Below are positions 35,421-44,846 of a stretch of 64,000 bases of DNA, piece after piece. Position 1 is the first letter of the stretch, and each line of letters opens with the position of its first letter. The position numbers and the translations under genes are program-made. This DNA comes from Peterkaempfera sp044755465 (GTDB taxonomy: Bacteria > Actinomycetota > Actinomycetes > Streptomycetales > Streptomycetaceae): assembly GCF_044755465.1 (NCBI RefSeq), contig NZ_JBIVRB010000016.1, positions 1 to 64,000 of the forward strand, in the 5' to 3' direction. The notes beneath the pieces were generated by a model, which was not told the DNA's origin, did not search any database, and was given only the letters and a program-made list of their open reading frames with translations.

Positions 35421-36190
35421 GCGGTGACATGGACTACGGCAGGCTGCCCGCAGAGGACGAGGACCACTTCCACCGCCTCGATGCGCACCTGGTGGCCACC
35501 AACGCGCTCATGACGACCCTGGACGACGTCCAGGCGACGATCGATGCCAAGGCCATGATGGTCGCCTACGGAGCGGCCGGATACGGCAAGACGATGTCGG
35601 TGAACTCGGCGCTGCGCAAGATCGCCCCCGACAACACCTACCGCCTGGAGCTGCGCTCGGGGCCGACCCCCCGCGACATCCGCCACGGACTGTTTCACGC
35701 CCTGGGGCTGCCCGGGGAACCGCCGACCCGGCCGATCGAATTCGACACGCTCCTGAAGGAGACGCTGTCGCAGACGTTCCGGGTGCTGGTGTGCGACGAG
35801 GCCCAGTGGATGGGCCGCAGTTCGTTCGAGTACTGGCGCCACCTGTGGGACGACCGCAACACCGACATCGCGGTGATCTTCGCCGGCGGCGATGGCTGCT
35901 ACAAGGTCCTCAAGCGTGAACCGATGCTGGCGTCACGGATCTTCATCTGGCAGAAGTTCACGCGCATGCCCGAGGCCGAAGTCGTCGGCACACTGCCGGC
36001 GTTCCACCCCCTGTGGACCGGGGTGGACCCGCAGATGATCCGCAACATCGACCGGGCCGCGGCCCACGGCAATTTCCGCAACTGGGCCACCATCACCAAG
36101 CACATGCTCAACGGCATGAAAAAGAAGGGGCTGACCGAGGTCAAGCAGGACCTCGTCAACTGGGTGTACAGCAAGCTCGGCGGCATGTAG
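35417..36190 (+). CDS. TniB/TnsC-type AAA ATPase
   Basis: A 257-aa protein, GTG start after GAGGAG. Walker A YGAAGYGKTMSV, Walker B VLVCDEAQW, sensor-like IFAGGDG, arginine-rich KREPMLASRIF. Proteins of this family polymerise on DNA with ATP and hand target sites to the transposase. The C-terminal RAAAHGNFRNWATITKHM block also appears in its homologue at 54666-55409 and in the odd fusion at 57314-58615, so the three belong to one lineage. Confidence 0.85.
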   Translation: MSGDMDYGRLPAEDEDHFHRLDAHLVATNALMTTLDDVQATIDAKAMMVAYGAAGYGKTMSVNSALRKIAPDNTYRLELRSGPTPRDIRHGLFHALGLPGEPPTRPIEFDTLLKETLSQTFRVLVCDEAQWMGRSSFEYWRHLWDDRNTDIAVIFAGGDGCYKVLKREPMLASRIFIWQKFTRMPEAEVVGTLPAFHPLWTGVDPQMIRNIDRAAAHGNFRNWATITKHMLNGMKKKGLTEVKQDLVNWVYSKLGGM

Positions 36191-36315
36191 CAACGCCCAC
36201 GCAGGCGCGGCGGCCCGGCAAGCCCGGGCCGCCGCCGGCAACCGTGCGCCGTACGGACCGGCCTGGCGCCTGGCCGGTCCGGGGCGGTGTGGCAACGCGC
36301 GGCCGGGAGAGGGTT

Positions 36316-37353
36316 GTGGCAGTGGCGTACAGCGACGTGACGATCGTGGTGGACGAGCGGGACGACCTGTTCTACACGCGGGCGGCGCTGCAGGCCCACC
36401 GTCCCGGGGAAGGCCGCATCACCGTGCAGCCGACGCCGGCCAGCGCAAGTCCGGCCGCGCTGGCGCACGACATGCTGTATGCGCTGGGCAAGCGGCTGGC
36501 CCCCGGGCCCGACTCCCCCGATGTGTGGCTGGACTCGGTGAACGCGGCCTGGCTCGCCGCGGCTGCCTGGGGCGTCGCAATGGGGGTGCGGCACGTTGTG
36601 GTCCCCCGGGCCCATCTGCTGACCATTCGGCGCATCGACCAACTGCTCGCCTGGCGCGAGTCGACGGGGGCTCAGCTGACGCTGCTGTGGCAGAAGGCCC
36701 CGCGCGGACTGCCGCCGGCGCTGGCCCGCGTGGAGCGCCGCATCAGCGGCCGGACCCAGTTCAAGGCGCTCCTCGCCGAGCCGGGACCGATACCCGCGCG
36801 CCCCTCCTTCCCTCCCGCTCCCCCGGCGATCATGGGAGCGGCGGCGACGGCTACGGGGCAGTCACCCACCCCGCAGCCGCGCGGGACCAGGGCCGCGTCG
36901 ACGAGGCCGGGGCGGCGGGCTCACCCTTGCGCCGGTGCGTTGGCCACGGCGCAGCTGGACCAGGCCGCCCCTGCCCTCGAGATCGCGTCCGAGGAGACCA
37001 CCGCTCTGGCCGCTCTCGCGCACCCGCTCATCGCCGGAGCTCTAAGCGTACTGGCCTTCACACGGGCCGGTCTGGGCAGCCTGCGCTTCACCCGCGACCT
37101 CGACATCTCCGGCGACGTCTGCGTCATCAAGCTCCACGGGGTCGGCCATCGGCACTGCCCTTTGCATGCCGTGCCTGCCTGGGCACGCCCGCTGCTGGCC
37201 GGGGCCCGCGCCCACCACCGTCTGATGGCCTGCTCGCCCAGGGAGAGCGTGTTCTCCCCTGTCATGCTGGCCGAAGCCCGGCATCTGCGCGCGCACGCCG
37301 GACGTCTGCCTCAGCTCGACTTGTCCCTGCTCGCTGGCATCCTCGTCCCTTGA
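36316..37353 (+). CDS. Third transposition-module protein, possible inactive tyrosine-recombinase fold
   Basis: About 345 aa; the start is uncertain (GTG 36316 or 36322 after GGGAGAGGG). The N-terminus DVTIVVDERDDLFYT...GRIT...LAHDMLYALGK matches the 370-aa protein at 53540-54652, so it is a conserved part of the module. The C-terminal third (ALSVLAFTRAGLGSLRFTRDLDIS...LHAVPAWARPLL) has the spacing of a tyrosine-recombinase core, but the catalytic Arg, His-x-x-Arg and Tyr are not seen. An inactive recombinase acting as a targeting factor, as I recall for TnsF of some Tn7-like elements, is one possibility. No zinc-finger TniQ features are present. Confidence 0.6.
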   Translation: MAVAYSDVTIVVDERDDLFYTRAALQAHRPGEGRITVQPTPASASPAALAHDMLYALGKRLAPGPDSPDVWLDSVNAAWLAAAAWGVAMGVRHVVVPRAHLLTIRRIDQLLAWRESTGAQLTLLWQKAPRGLPPALARVERRISGRTQFKALLAEPGPIPARPSFPPAPPAIMGAAATATGQSPTPQPRGTRAASTRPGRRAHPCAGALATAQLDQAAPALEIASEETTALAALAHPLIAGALSVLAFTRAGLGSLRFTRDLDISGDVCVIKLHGVGHRHCPLHAVPAWARPLLAGARAHHRLMACSPRESVFSPVMLAEARHLRAHAGRLPQLDLSLLAGILVP

Positions 37354-37489
37354 GCCGTGCGCAGCGAGGCACTCGCCCTGCGCCAAAGACGCGGCAGGGT
37401 GTTGATGCCGTGTTCGCAGCAGGCCACCGGCTGGAGCCGGGCACGCCCGGCCCGAACCGACCTGCTGGCCGCTGCCCGCATCTGGGAGG

Positions 37490-38908
37490 TCAGGAGCTGC
37501 CGGACACGTGCACGGCTTTTAGCAGACCGGGGAGTGCGGGGAGGACTTCGTCGTAGAGCGTCTCCTGTTCGCAGCCGTGCCCGTCGGTCCGGGCGATCTC
37601 TTCGGCCAGGTCGCGCAGGGCCTCGATGCCGTCGCACGCCAGCTGGGCGGCGAGCTTGCGGTTCTCCTTCAGTTTCGTGGGCTCCTGGCGGTACTTGGTG
37701 CCGCCCCGGTAGAGGTCGACGGTCATCGCGACGGGTGTGACGGGCCGCCCGATGCGGTCGGCGAGGTTGCCGATGATGCGGATGCCGTGGGCGTCGAGGT
37801 CGCCCCATGCCGCGAGGGGCAGGCCGTCGAGGCCGCGGAGGAATTCGGCCAGGCCGTCGGTCGCATAGCCCTTGCCCCAGATGCACAGCCAGGAGTCGGC
37901 GATCTCCGGGATCTTGCAGACCTGTTCGAAGGTGTCCTCGTTCTCGACCAGGAAGACGCCTCGGGCGTCGCAGGAGATCATGCCGAGGGCGCGGACACCG
38001 CGGGCGGGAAGCGCGAGCCAGGGGCGGCAGGCTGCCGCGTCGGCGATAACGGTACCGACGCGCCACTGCAGGGGGCCGCGGATGCGTAGTTCGGTGTCGG
38101 CCTTGTCGACGGCCTGATCGAAGGGGATGCCGATCAGGTTGGAGAAGGCCTGCTGCCGGGCGGGGGTCCAGGCGCTCTTGGTGTCGCGCAGGCTGCGTCC
38201 GGCGAGCTCCTTCGCGGTGATCTTGCGTGGTGCGCCTTGAGCGGGCCACCAGACGCCGGCGGCCCGGATGGCGATCTCGTATACGCGCCAGTCCTCGGCC
38301 CTGGTGGCGGTGCCTTCGGGGATCTTCAGGACCCGGCCGGGCGGCGTCGTGGCCAGCAGAGCGTGCTCATGGGCGAGCTCAGGGATGCCGGACATGATGT
38401 CGAGGAGCTCGCGGTGCAGGTCCTCAGGATGCTGGCGGCCCTGGAGTTCGGCGAGTTTGTCCTCGGCGAGTTCGGCCCATGACCGGGTCAGGGTCCATGA
38501 GCGCGGACTGTAGCCGGTGGCGTTGACGACGTCGCAGCGCAGGATGACGGCGCCACAGCGGATGAGGTCGGCCACGATCTGCCAGGCGTTGTCGCCGAGG
38601 TCGGCCTGGATGGTGGGCCAGCGTTTGGCGGTCTTGGTCTGCAGGACTTTGATCAGTTGTCGGGTAGTCAGGGTGGGTGGCGGGTCGTAGGGGCTGACGG
38701 GGTGGTCGGCGACAAGGTCGACCTGCCGGGGGCTGACGCGTCGTCGGCGGTCTCGGGGGACGCGCACGTGGATGGTGTCGTCGCTGTCCTTGGTGATCCG
38801 CGGCAGGGTGACGGCGGTGATGCCTGGCGGCAGGTTGCGCAGGGGAACGGTCTCGCGGCCGTGTGCCTCGCCGATGAGGAGAGGAGGTCGGGGAGTGAGG
38901 TCAGGCAT
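37490..38908 (-). CDS. jetD: JetD-like Toprim nuclease of a Wadjet system
   Basis: About 472 aa from ATG 38908, which lies 8 bases inside the end of jetC. An N-terminal helical arm and wing region is followed by a C-terminal Toprim fold: the acidic VENEDTFEQV and AAWGDLDAHGIRI (DxD) match the metal-binding site of JetD/DUF2220 proteins. In Wadjet, JetABC extrude loops on small circular DNA and JetD cleaves it. It is the last gene of the five-gene operon and converges on the transposition module. The Asp-x-Asp and upstream Glu are intact, so it should be active. Confidence 0.8.
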   Translation of the reverse strand: MPDLTPRPPLLIGEAHGRETVPLRNLPPGITAVTLPRITKDSDDTIHVRVPRDRRRRVSPRQVDLVADHPVSPYDPPPTLTTRQLIKVLQTKTAKRWPTIQADLGDNAWQIVADLIRCGAVILRCDVVNATGYSPRSWTLTRSWAELAEDKLAELQGRQHPEDLHRELLDIMSGIPELAHEHALLATTPPGRVLKIPEGTATRAEDWRVYEIAIRAAGVWWPAQGAPRKITAKELAGRSLRDTKSAWTPARQQAFSNLIGIPFDQAVDKADTELRIRGPLQWRVGTVIADAAACRPWLALPARGVRALGMISCDARGVFLVENEDTFEQVCKIPEIADSWLCIWGKGYATDGLAEFLRGLDGLPLAAWGDLDAHGIRIIGNLADRIGRPVTPVAMTVDLYRGGTKYRQEPTKLKENRKLAAQLACDGIEALRDLAEEIARTDGHGCEQETLYDEVLPALPGLLKAVHVSGSS

Positions 38909-41900
38909 GGGAGCGTCCTGCGGTGATCCAGTCTTCGGTGAGTTGGGTGCGGGCGCCGTTGCTGTCGAAGGCCCATGCGCTGGTGGGCTGGTTGATGATG
39001 TCGGCTGCTGATGCGTGGACGAACCACAGCAGTTCCCCACAGACGTCGGCGGCGTCGGCGAGGACGCTGTCCTGGCAGGTGCCGAGGATGGTCAGGTGCT
39101 GGTCGCGTGCGACGTCGCGCAGGGCAGCGAGCATGTCCTTGCGGTTGACTTCCCCGAGGCTGTTGCCGAGTTCGTCCAGGATCAGGACTCTGCCCTGGGT
39201 GTGAGAGTCGGCCAGGAGCGCCGCGAGGACGAGCAGGATGGCGTGCACCTTGACCTGGGCGCTGTTGGCGTTTTCTCGGTAGGAGACGTATCCGCCGCTG
39301 CGGGAGCGTTTCCATCGTGGGATGACCTGCCACTGCCAGTCCCCGGCGCCCTGGGGACGGATGCTGATGTGCTCGAGTTTGGCTCCGTGGCCGTCGCTGC
39401 GCAGGTCGAGGTCGTGGAATGCGGCGCTGATCTGAGCGAAGAGGCCGTCGAGGTGCTTTTCGATCATGTCCTGGAGGGTTTCCAGGTTGCGGGCGCTGGT
39501 GGTGACGCCGTCGGTGAGTTCTGCGATGGCCTGCTGCCGGGCGTGCTGGTCGTGGGTGATGCGCGCTGCGGCGACCTCGTCTTGGTCCCGATGGCCGGCG
39601 AGGCGGTTGTCCAGCGGGGCTGCTACGTCGGCGAAGGTGAGGGAGGGGAGGCCGGCGGGATCGGTGTCGGCGAAGGACTGCATCATTTCCTGGCCCGTGC
39701 GGAGGTCTTGGCTGACGTCCGCGCCTGAGGTGCCGTCAACGCCGTAGTGCTCGTAGGCCCGGCGCAGTTGGTCTTCCGATTGTCGGCGCAGGGCTGCCGG
39801 CCGGGAGGAACGGGTCTGGTCCGATGTCTGGTCCAGGAGGCGGGTGGCGTCTTCGAGGGTTGCGCCCCACTGCTGCTGCCACTGGGCGGCGGCGACCTGC
39901 TCGCGCTGGCGTTCGAGGCCGGCCAGGTTGCGCTGGCGTTCCTTGAGCGCCTTGCTGGCCGCTTCCAGGGTGAGTTTTGCGTTGGTGAGGAGTTGTTCGT
40001 GGGCGGCGTGCCCGGCCACGGCCTCCTGCCAGGTCTGCTGGAGTTCTTGTTCGTCGCGCGCGGCTTTGGTGGCACGGCCGGCGAGATCGTCGATCTTGGT
40101 CTGGAGGTCGTTCTCCTGGGTGTCCAGGCGGGCGAGTTCTTCGGCCGCCTGGGCGGCTGCGTGCTGGGTCTGGGCCAGGGTGAGGGCAGCGGTGGCGACG
40201 GTCACGGCTTCGGTGGCCTTGGTGAAGGCTTCCTCGGCGGCTGTGAGGTCGGCGCGCGCTTGTTGGAGCCGGGCTTCGCGTCCGGCCAGCGCGGTGGGAA
40301 AGCCGCCCGCGACGGTCAACGCCATCTCCTGGTCACGGACGGCCAAGCCGTCGGACGAAGGAGTCAGGCGCTGTTGAAGGGTGGCGAGGAAGTGTGCCAC
40401 GTTCAGGGTGCTGTGAATGCCCTCCGGCAGGGGCTGCTGCCGCACGTCGGACGCGATGATCTGTGCGCCGGGCAGGGCGGCATGCAGCAGACGGCGGGCT
40501 GTGTCTACGTGCTCGGGTTCGACGACGATCGCGTCCTGCCAGGGGGCCAGACGCGGCTCCCACACCGGGCGGGCGGCTTCGTCCACGTTGAGCTGGTCGA
40601 GCAGGCCGTGCGCGCGGATGCGGTGTTCGCTCAGCAGGTCGATGGCGCGGCCGGCTTGACCGCTGCGGCCCTGTTCGACGTTGCGCAGGTGGGCGCGGGC
40701 GCGGGTGACGGTGTCTTCGGCCTCGCCACGTTGCAGCTCTGCTTTGGTGTGCTCGCGTTGGCGTTGCTCCAGGCGAGCGGCCGCGGTGGTGCAGTCGCTG
40801 CCGTCCCAACACTGCGCCTGGGGCAGCAGGGTGATCCGCCGAGCCCGCAGCATCGCCTGCCGCGTGATCAACTCCGTGGCCTTCTTGGACAGTTCACCGA
40901 CAAGCTGTTGGGCGTCGGACCAGGCTTGGTGGGCTTTGCCTTTCTGGGCGGCGAGTTCTTCGGCGGACCCGAGCGAGTTCACGTGGTCTTCGGCTGCCCG
41001 CACCAGGGCTTCGGCTGTCTCGGCAGCCTGCCTTTCTTCGTCCATGCGTGCGGCGACCCGCTGGTCGCTGTGGTGGGCGTCGCGGTAGGAGGCGGCGAGG
41101 TAGCGGCACCAGGCTTCGTGGCCGCGCTGGAGGGAGAGGCGGGCGGCCTCGCGCGCGCGCACGCCGCTCATCACCTGTTCCTCGGCGAGGAGCGCCTGTG
41201 CGTGGTCGGCCTGGGCCTTCTCGAGGCTGATCTGGTGCTGCAGGGCCTGGCCGCGCAGGTCGTCTTCTTCCTCCAGCAGGGGGGTCATGCCCGACAGGGC
41301 GATCAGGGACCGGCCGATGTCGTGGGGCTCCATCTCGGTCAGTTGCTGGCTGAGCAGGGAGGGAACGGGTGGGCGCAGGGCGGTGTCGAGGTAGGTGAGG
41401 CAGCGGGGGGCGGTGCCGTAGAGCTTCTCGGCCATGGCGCGGGCGGAGAGGAGCTGGCGTGTGCCCAGCTCGCGCCACAGGGCGTCGGCCTGGATGCTGC
41501 GCTCGTGGTCGGTGGGGGCGTCGGCGACGTGGAGGCCTTCGGTCCAATTGGCCTGCAGGTATGGGGTGGTGGTCGCGATGCGGACCCAGACGGTCACGGG
41601 GCTGGTGACGGGATCGTCTGGGTCGGCGAAGACGCCGACGATGTAGCCGTGGGTGACCGGGGATGCCTGGTGGGCCTGGTCGACGCCGGCTGCGTCGGGG
41701 CGGAACAGGATGCCGCTGGCGTGCCGGCCGCCGTTGGTCTCCAGGCGCCATTGCGGGTCGGCGAGCAGCAAGGAGACGGCGATGAGGAAGCTGGTCTTGC
41801 CGGAGCCGTTGGAGTCGTCTTTGGGGCCGAGGCCGGAGACGGCGATGAAGGTCTCCGGGACGATCGGGACGGCGTGTGCCGTGAGCCGTGCGATGTCGAA

Positions 41901-41972
41901 GGCTTGGACGGCGATGAGCTGGCGGTCGCCGACGATGCCCCGGGACGGGTCGGAGGTGGGCGGGCTGGTCAT
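38901..41972 (-). CDS. jetC: JetC-like SMC ATPase of a Wadjet system
   Basis: A 1023-aa protein; ATG 41972 overlaps the jetB stop (ATGA). Walker A NGSGKTSFL lies at about residue 55-63, preceded by a short insert (GPKDD). Two long coiled-coil arms with a hinge-like middle follow (about 330-800; LERQREQVAAAQ, EERQAAETAEALV). The C-terminal head carries Walker B GRVLILDELGNSLGE and LTILGTCQD. This is the MukB-like motor that reels in DNA. The ABC signature is divergent, as in other MukB-type proteins. Confidence 0.82.
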   Translation of the reverse strand: MTSPPTSDPSRGIVGDRQLIAVQAFDIARLTAHAVPIVPETFIAVSGLGPKDDSNGSGKTSFLIAVSLLLADPQWRLETNGGRHASGILFRPDAAGVDQAHQASPVTHGYIVGVFADPDDPVTSPVTVWVRIATTTPYLQANWTEGLHVADAPTDHERSIQADALWRELGTRQLLSARAMAEKLYGTAPRCLTYLDTALRPPVPSLLSQQLTEMEPHDIGRSLIALSGMTPLLEEEDDLRGQALQHQISLEKAQADHAQALLAEEQVMSGVRAREAARLSLQRGHEAWCRYLAASYRDAHHSDQRVAARMDEERQAAETAEALVRAAEDHVNSLGSAEELAAQKGKAHQAWSDAQQLVGELSKKATELITRQAMLRARRITLLPQAQCWDGSDCTTAAARLEQRQREHTKAELQRGEAEDTVTRARAHLRNVEQGRSGQAGRAIDLLSEHRIRAHGLLDQLNVDEAARPVWEPRLAPWQDAIVVEPEHVDTARRLLHAALPGAQIIASDVRQQPLPEGIHSTLNVAHFLATLQQRLTPSSDGLAVRDQEMALTVAGGFPTALAGREARLQQARADLTAAEEAFTKATEAVTVATAALTLAQTQHAAAQAAEELARLDTQENDLQTKIDDLAGRATKAARDEQELQQTWQEAVAGHAAHEQLLTNAKLTLEAASKALKERQRNLAGLERQREQVAAAQWQQQWGATLEDATRLLDQTSDQTRSSRPAALRRQSEDQLRRAYEHYGVDGTSGADVSQDLRTGQEMMQSFADTDPAGLPSLTFADVAAPLDNRLAGHRDQDEVAAARITHDQHARQQAIAELTDGVTTSARNLETLQDMIEKHLDGLFAQISAAFHDLDLRSDGHGAKLEHISIRPQGAGDWQWQVIPRWKRSRSGGYVSYRENANSAQVKVHAILLVLAALLADSHTQGRVLILDELGNSLGEVNRKDMLAALRDVARDQHLTILGTCQDSVLADAADVCGELLWFVHASAADIINQPTSAWAFDSNGARTQLTEDWITAGRSHA

Positions 41973-42619
41973 GGTGTGTCGTGCACCTCGTGGTCGGGAG
42001 CAGGGGCCGTCGGCACGGTGGGGCGGGCGCGGCGCCGGCGGATGGATTCGGCGAGAGCGCTGTCGGGATCGGCGAGCAGGATCAGCTGCTCGAACAGTTC
42101 GGCGCCCAATGCCGGCGTCAGCCGCAGGAACTGGTGGCCCAGTGCGTAGCCCGTTCTGGTGCGGCGGACCAGGTCGGCATCGGTGAGGCGCTGCAGCGCG
42201 CCGGTGAGGACGACGTCGGACACCTGGCAGCCCTTGAGCTGTTCCCGAGGCATGGGCTCGCCCTGGGTCCACAGCTGCTCGGGCAGGGTGGTGCCGGACG
42301 CTCGGGGAACGGCGACGCTGAACAGCAGGATCAGGGTGAGGACGGCGCGGTCCTCGCGCGGCAGGACCCCGATTCCTTCGTGCGCGAGACGGTGTCTGAT
42401 CTCGTCGCTGTAGCCGCTGAGGTAGCCGCCGCCGACCGCAAGCAGGGTGCGTCCGGATGCGGCCAGGACCTGTTCCACCACCATGCGCAGCGGGGTTTCC
42501 GCGAGGGCGCGGTAGTGGGTGGACGGCACGGGCAGCATGGCGGTCTCCACGGCGCAGACCGCCGCTCTGACATCGGCTCGCCGGTTGTGGGACAGGGCGT
42601 GCAGTGCCGATACGTCCAC
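41969..42619 (-). CDS. jetB: JetB-like (MukE/KITE) subunit
   Basis: A 216-aa protein from GTG 42619, preceded by GGAAGGGGTGA; an earlier GTG at 42682 is less likely. Two winged-helix units are visible (LPREDRAVLTLILLF, then TGALQRLTDADLVRRTRTGYALG). It should bridge the JetC head and the JetA kleisin as MukE does. It begins just after the stop of the 188-aa gene and ends inside the start of jetC. The exact Wadjet type cannot be set by eye. Confidence 0.65.
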   Translation of the reverse strand: MDVSALHALSHNRRADVRAAVCAVETAMLPVPSTHYRALAETPLRMVVEQVLAASGRTLLAVGGGYLSGYSDEIRHRLAHEGIGVLPREDRAVLTLILLFSVAVPRASGTTLPEQLWTQGEPMPREQLKGCQVSDVVLTGALQRLTDADLVRRTRTGYALGHQFLRLTPALGAELFEQLILLADPDSALAESIRRRRARPTVPTAPAPDHEVHDTP

Positions 42620-42623
42620 CGGC

Positions 42624-43190
42624 TCACCCCTTCCTCGAAGCGGGCAGGACGTTGTAGCCGCTGCGCAGTTCGGCCACGTCACGCTCGGACCACAGTGCGA
42701 CCATGGGCCCGAGGCGGATCATGCCGTCGCCGACGTTTGCCGCGAGGTGGCCGCAGGCGCGCAGGAACCGCAGGGCCATCAGGAAGTGCCCGGTCTGGCC
42801 CAGCACTGCCGCGCTGTCCCGGGGGGCGAGGGTATCCTGGAGAGGAGTCAGGGCGGCGATGACGTCCTCCTGCGGGGCGGGCTGTCCCGGGTACAGCGGC
42901 TGGCTGGGGTCGGGCCAGCAGTGGCGGATGCAGCAGGCCAGGGTGACCAGGCGGACGGCCGAGGCGGTGCGGTGGACGCCGCTGTCGCCCAGGGCGCCGC
43001 TGGCCGGTTCAACGTCGGCGGCCCAGCCGACCATGAGTTCCTGGATGCCGTCGGAGGCGGCGACGATATCCACCAGACGGCGCTCCACATCGTCGACGGC
43101 GCGGCGCAGCCGGGTGAGTTCGGTGCGGTCCGCCGGGACGGCAACGGTGCGCAGGGCTCGGGCGCGTGCCAGCAGGTAGGGGTCACTCAT
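42624..43190 (-). CDS. Extra winged-helix subunit in the Wadjet-like operon
   Basis: A 188-aa protein that overlaps the jetA stop and ends just before jetB. An N-terminal helical hairpin (LTRLRRAVDDVERRLVDIV) leads to a C-terminal winged helix (HFLMALRFLRACGHLAANVGDGMIRLGPMVALW). Described Wadjet loci have four genes, so this fifth one is unexpected. It could be a second KITE-type subunit or a detached part of the kleisin. Tight coupling on both sides argues that it is a structural member. Confidence 0.65.
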   Translation of the reverse strand: MSDPYLLARARALRTVAVPADRTELTRLRRAVDDVERRLVDIVAASDGIQELMVGWAADVEPASGALGDSGVHRTASAVRLVTLACCIRHCWPDPSQPLYPGQPAPQEDVIAALTPLQDTLAPRDSAAVLGQTGHFLMALRFLRACGHLAANVGDGMIRLGPMVALWSERDVAELRSGYNVLPASRKG

Positions 43191-44496
43191 GGGGGCTCTG
43201 CGGTGCGGCTTCGGCGTCGCCGTTCATGTCCTGGGGGCTGTCGGGGATGCGGGACATGGTTACCGGCGAGGCGTAGGTGACCGCGCCTGCGGCGTCCACG
43301 ATGACCTCGCGGGAGATGTCGAGCATGAGCGGGATGGCGGGGTCGGCTGCGGCGCGCAGCATGTCGACCAGGTGCTTGACCGCTGCCTGCCAGGGCAGGG
43401 CGCGCAGGCGGGCGGTGACGTCGGCCACGTCCTTGCCGGCCATGAGTAGGGTCACGGTGGCCTCCCGTCGCTGCCGTGCGAGGGCGGCCTTGGCCCGTGC
43501 GGTCTCGACCGGATCCGGGCCGGACGGCTGGGTGGGAGGGCGCGGCAGGCGCTGCCGGGGTGGCGGGGGCTGGTGGTCGGCGGCGGCGGTGAGGATCTGG
43601 CCCGTGGTGATCTGGACGTGCGGCGGATCGAAGACGGTCGCGGCGAACACCTGCGCCAGCGCGTCGACGGAGGAGCGTCGGGCCGCGGTCACGTACTGCT
43701 CGGGAAGGAGCATGCTGAAGTCGCGGCGGGTGGTGGCTTGTTGCATGAGCCGGTCGTGAAACTCATGGACGGCGGCCGTGTAGCGCAGGGCTTCCTGGAT
43801 CAGGCGGGTTCCGGCGGGGCGCAGGGCGGGGTACTGCTCGGCGACGGCGTGGACCAGGTGTTTCGCCTCCTCGAGCGAGGTGGAGTGGGCGTGGTGGTGG
43901 CGCTGGCCCAGCAGTTCTTCGATGGGTCTGGTCCGCACGAGCCGCAGCAGGTGGTTGGTGTAGTTCGCCAGGCTCCGCCGGGCCTGGGCGATCTTGGCGG
44001 CCAGTTGTTCCTCGGTCAGGGATCCGTTCAGCAGGCCTTCGCGGGCCCGGTCCAGCAGCATGGTGATTTCCTGGACGCCGCCGGCCTCCCCCAGACGCTC
44101 GTAGACCAACAGCGCAGCGCCGCTGGTCGGGTTGAACACATACCGCTGGTCGTGGGCCTTGCCGCGCAGTGACTCCAGCAGACGAAGCTTGGTGAAGACC
44201 CGGAACCTCGCATCGAATGCGTCGGCGGAGGTCACCGCGGCGCACGCCTGGGCGATCTCCGCGCGGCTCAGGCCATGTTCGGAGCCGAAGTCACCGAACA
44301 CGTCCCGGATCGTCTCGGCGATGCGCAGGGCCACCGGATCATCCGTCACTGCGTTCGCTGAAGCAGCAACCGGTGCCACGAACGGCGATATGTGTTCAAG
44401 ACCGTCTGCGCTGTCCTCCCGCTGAACGGAGAACAAGTCAGGCTGATCCGGCAAGTGGCCCTTCACCCCTATATCTCTGTAGCCCTGCACCAGCAT
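43183..44496 (-). CDS. jetA: JetA-like (MukF/kleisin) subunit
   Basis: About 437 aa. ATG 44496 or GTG 44490 is chosen because AGAGG lies just upstream; the frame is open to 44715 but looks non-coding there. It starts with a winged helix (ALRIAETIRDVF, SRAEIAQACAAV, LRLLESLRGKAHDQRYVFNP), then a long helical region (EEQLAAKIAQARRSLANYTNHLLRLV), and ends with an acidic tail. That matches a MukF-type kleisin at the head of a Wadjet operon. It is the first gene, so the operon promoter should lie in 44497-44846. Confidence 0.7.
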   Translation of the reverse strand: MLVQGYRDIGVKGHLPDQPDLFSVQREDSADGLEHISPFVAPVAASANAVTDDPVALRIAETIRDVFGDFGSEHGLSRAEIAQACAAVTSADAFDARFRVFTKLRLLESLRGKAHDQRYVFNPTSGAALLVYERLGEAGGVQEITMLLDRAREGLLNGSLTEEQLAAKIAQARRSLANYTNHLLRLVRTRPIEELLGQRHHHAHSTSLEEAKHLVHAVAEQYPALRPAGTRLIQEALRYTAAVHEFHDRLMQQATTRRDFSMLLPEQYVTAARRSSVDALAQVFAATVFDPPHVQITTGQILTAAADHQPPPPRQRLPRPPTQPSGPDPVETARAKAALARQRREATVTLLMAGKDVADVTARLRALPWQAAVKHLVDMLRAAADPAIPLMLDISREVIVDAAGAVTYASPVTMSRIPDSPQDMNGDAEAAPQSPHE

Positions 44497-44846
44497 GACC
44501 TCTACCGAGCCCAAAGAGCCCGGAAACCACATAACTTGTCCTTCGGGCTCGGTGGACAACGGGCACACCAACTTCCTCGTCCACGTGGATCCCTGGCTCA
44601 CCGTCACCCTCAACCGACCAGGACACCGTCCGGCCTCCGGGCCGCCGGCCTGACACGCGGCACGCCGTCCCCGCGTCCCAGCCATCAACGCTTGCAGGGT
44701 GAGATGCCACCGCACAACCTGGCGCGCCAGCTCACGGCACTGCGGAACAGCACAAATTTGGCGGACGACTGACGAGTTCCGCGCCCAAGCCGCAGCTGTC
44801 CGCCACGGCTTGAACGCATCATGGTCGCCCGGCGTGAGGCGCTGGC
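44497..44846. other. Upstream region of the Wadjet-like operon
   Basis: A 350-base gap upstream of jetA and downstream of the 489-aa gene, both on the minus strand. I see no strong -10/-35 pair. A 52-codon plus-strand frame (44495-44653) encodes DNGHTNFLVHVDPWLTVTLN and may be a tiny gene or a relic; it overlaps the jetA start and has no ribosome-binding site. Confidence 0.35.

Larger units (their letters stand above)
33825..37353 (+). mobile_element. TniA/TniB-type transposition module 1
   Basis: Three plus-strand genes, DDE transposase, AAA ATPase and a third conserved protein, match gene for gene the set at 53540-57235 on the minus strand. Element boundaries were not identified. No TniQ/TnsD or resolvase gene is present beside it. 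It separates the SbcCD genes from the Wadjet-like operon, so the defence genes may be its cargo. Confidence 0.65.

Noticed and set aside
44495..44653. 52-codon plus-strand frame upstream of jetA
   Set aside because: The peptide looks protein-like, but there is no ribosome-binding site and it overlaps the jetA start; kept only as a remark.
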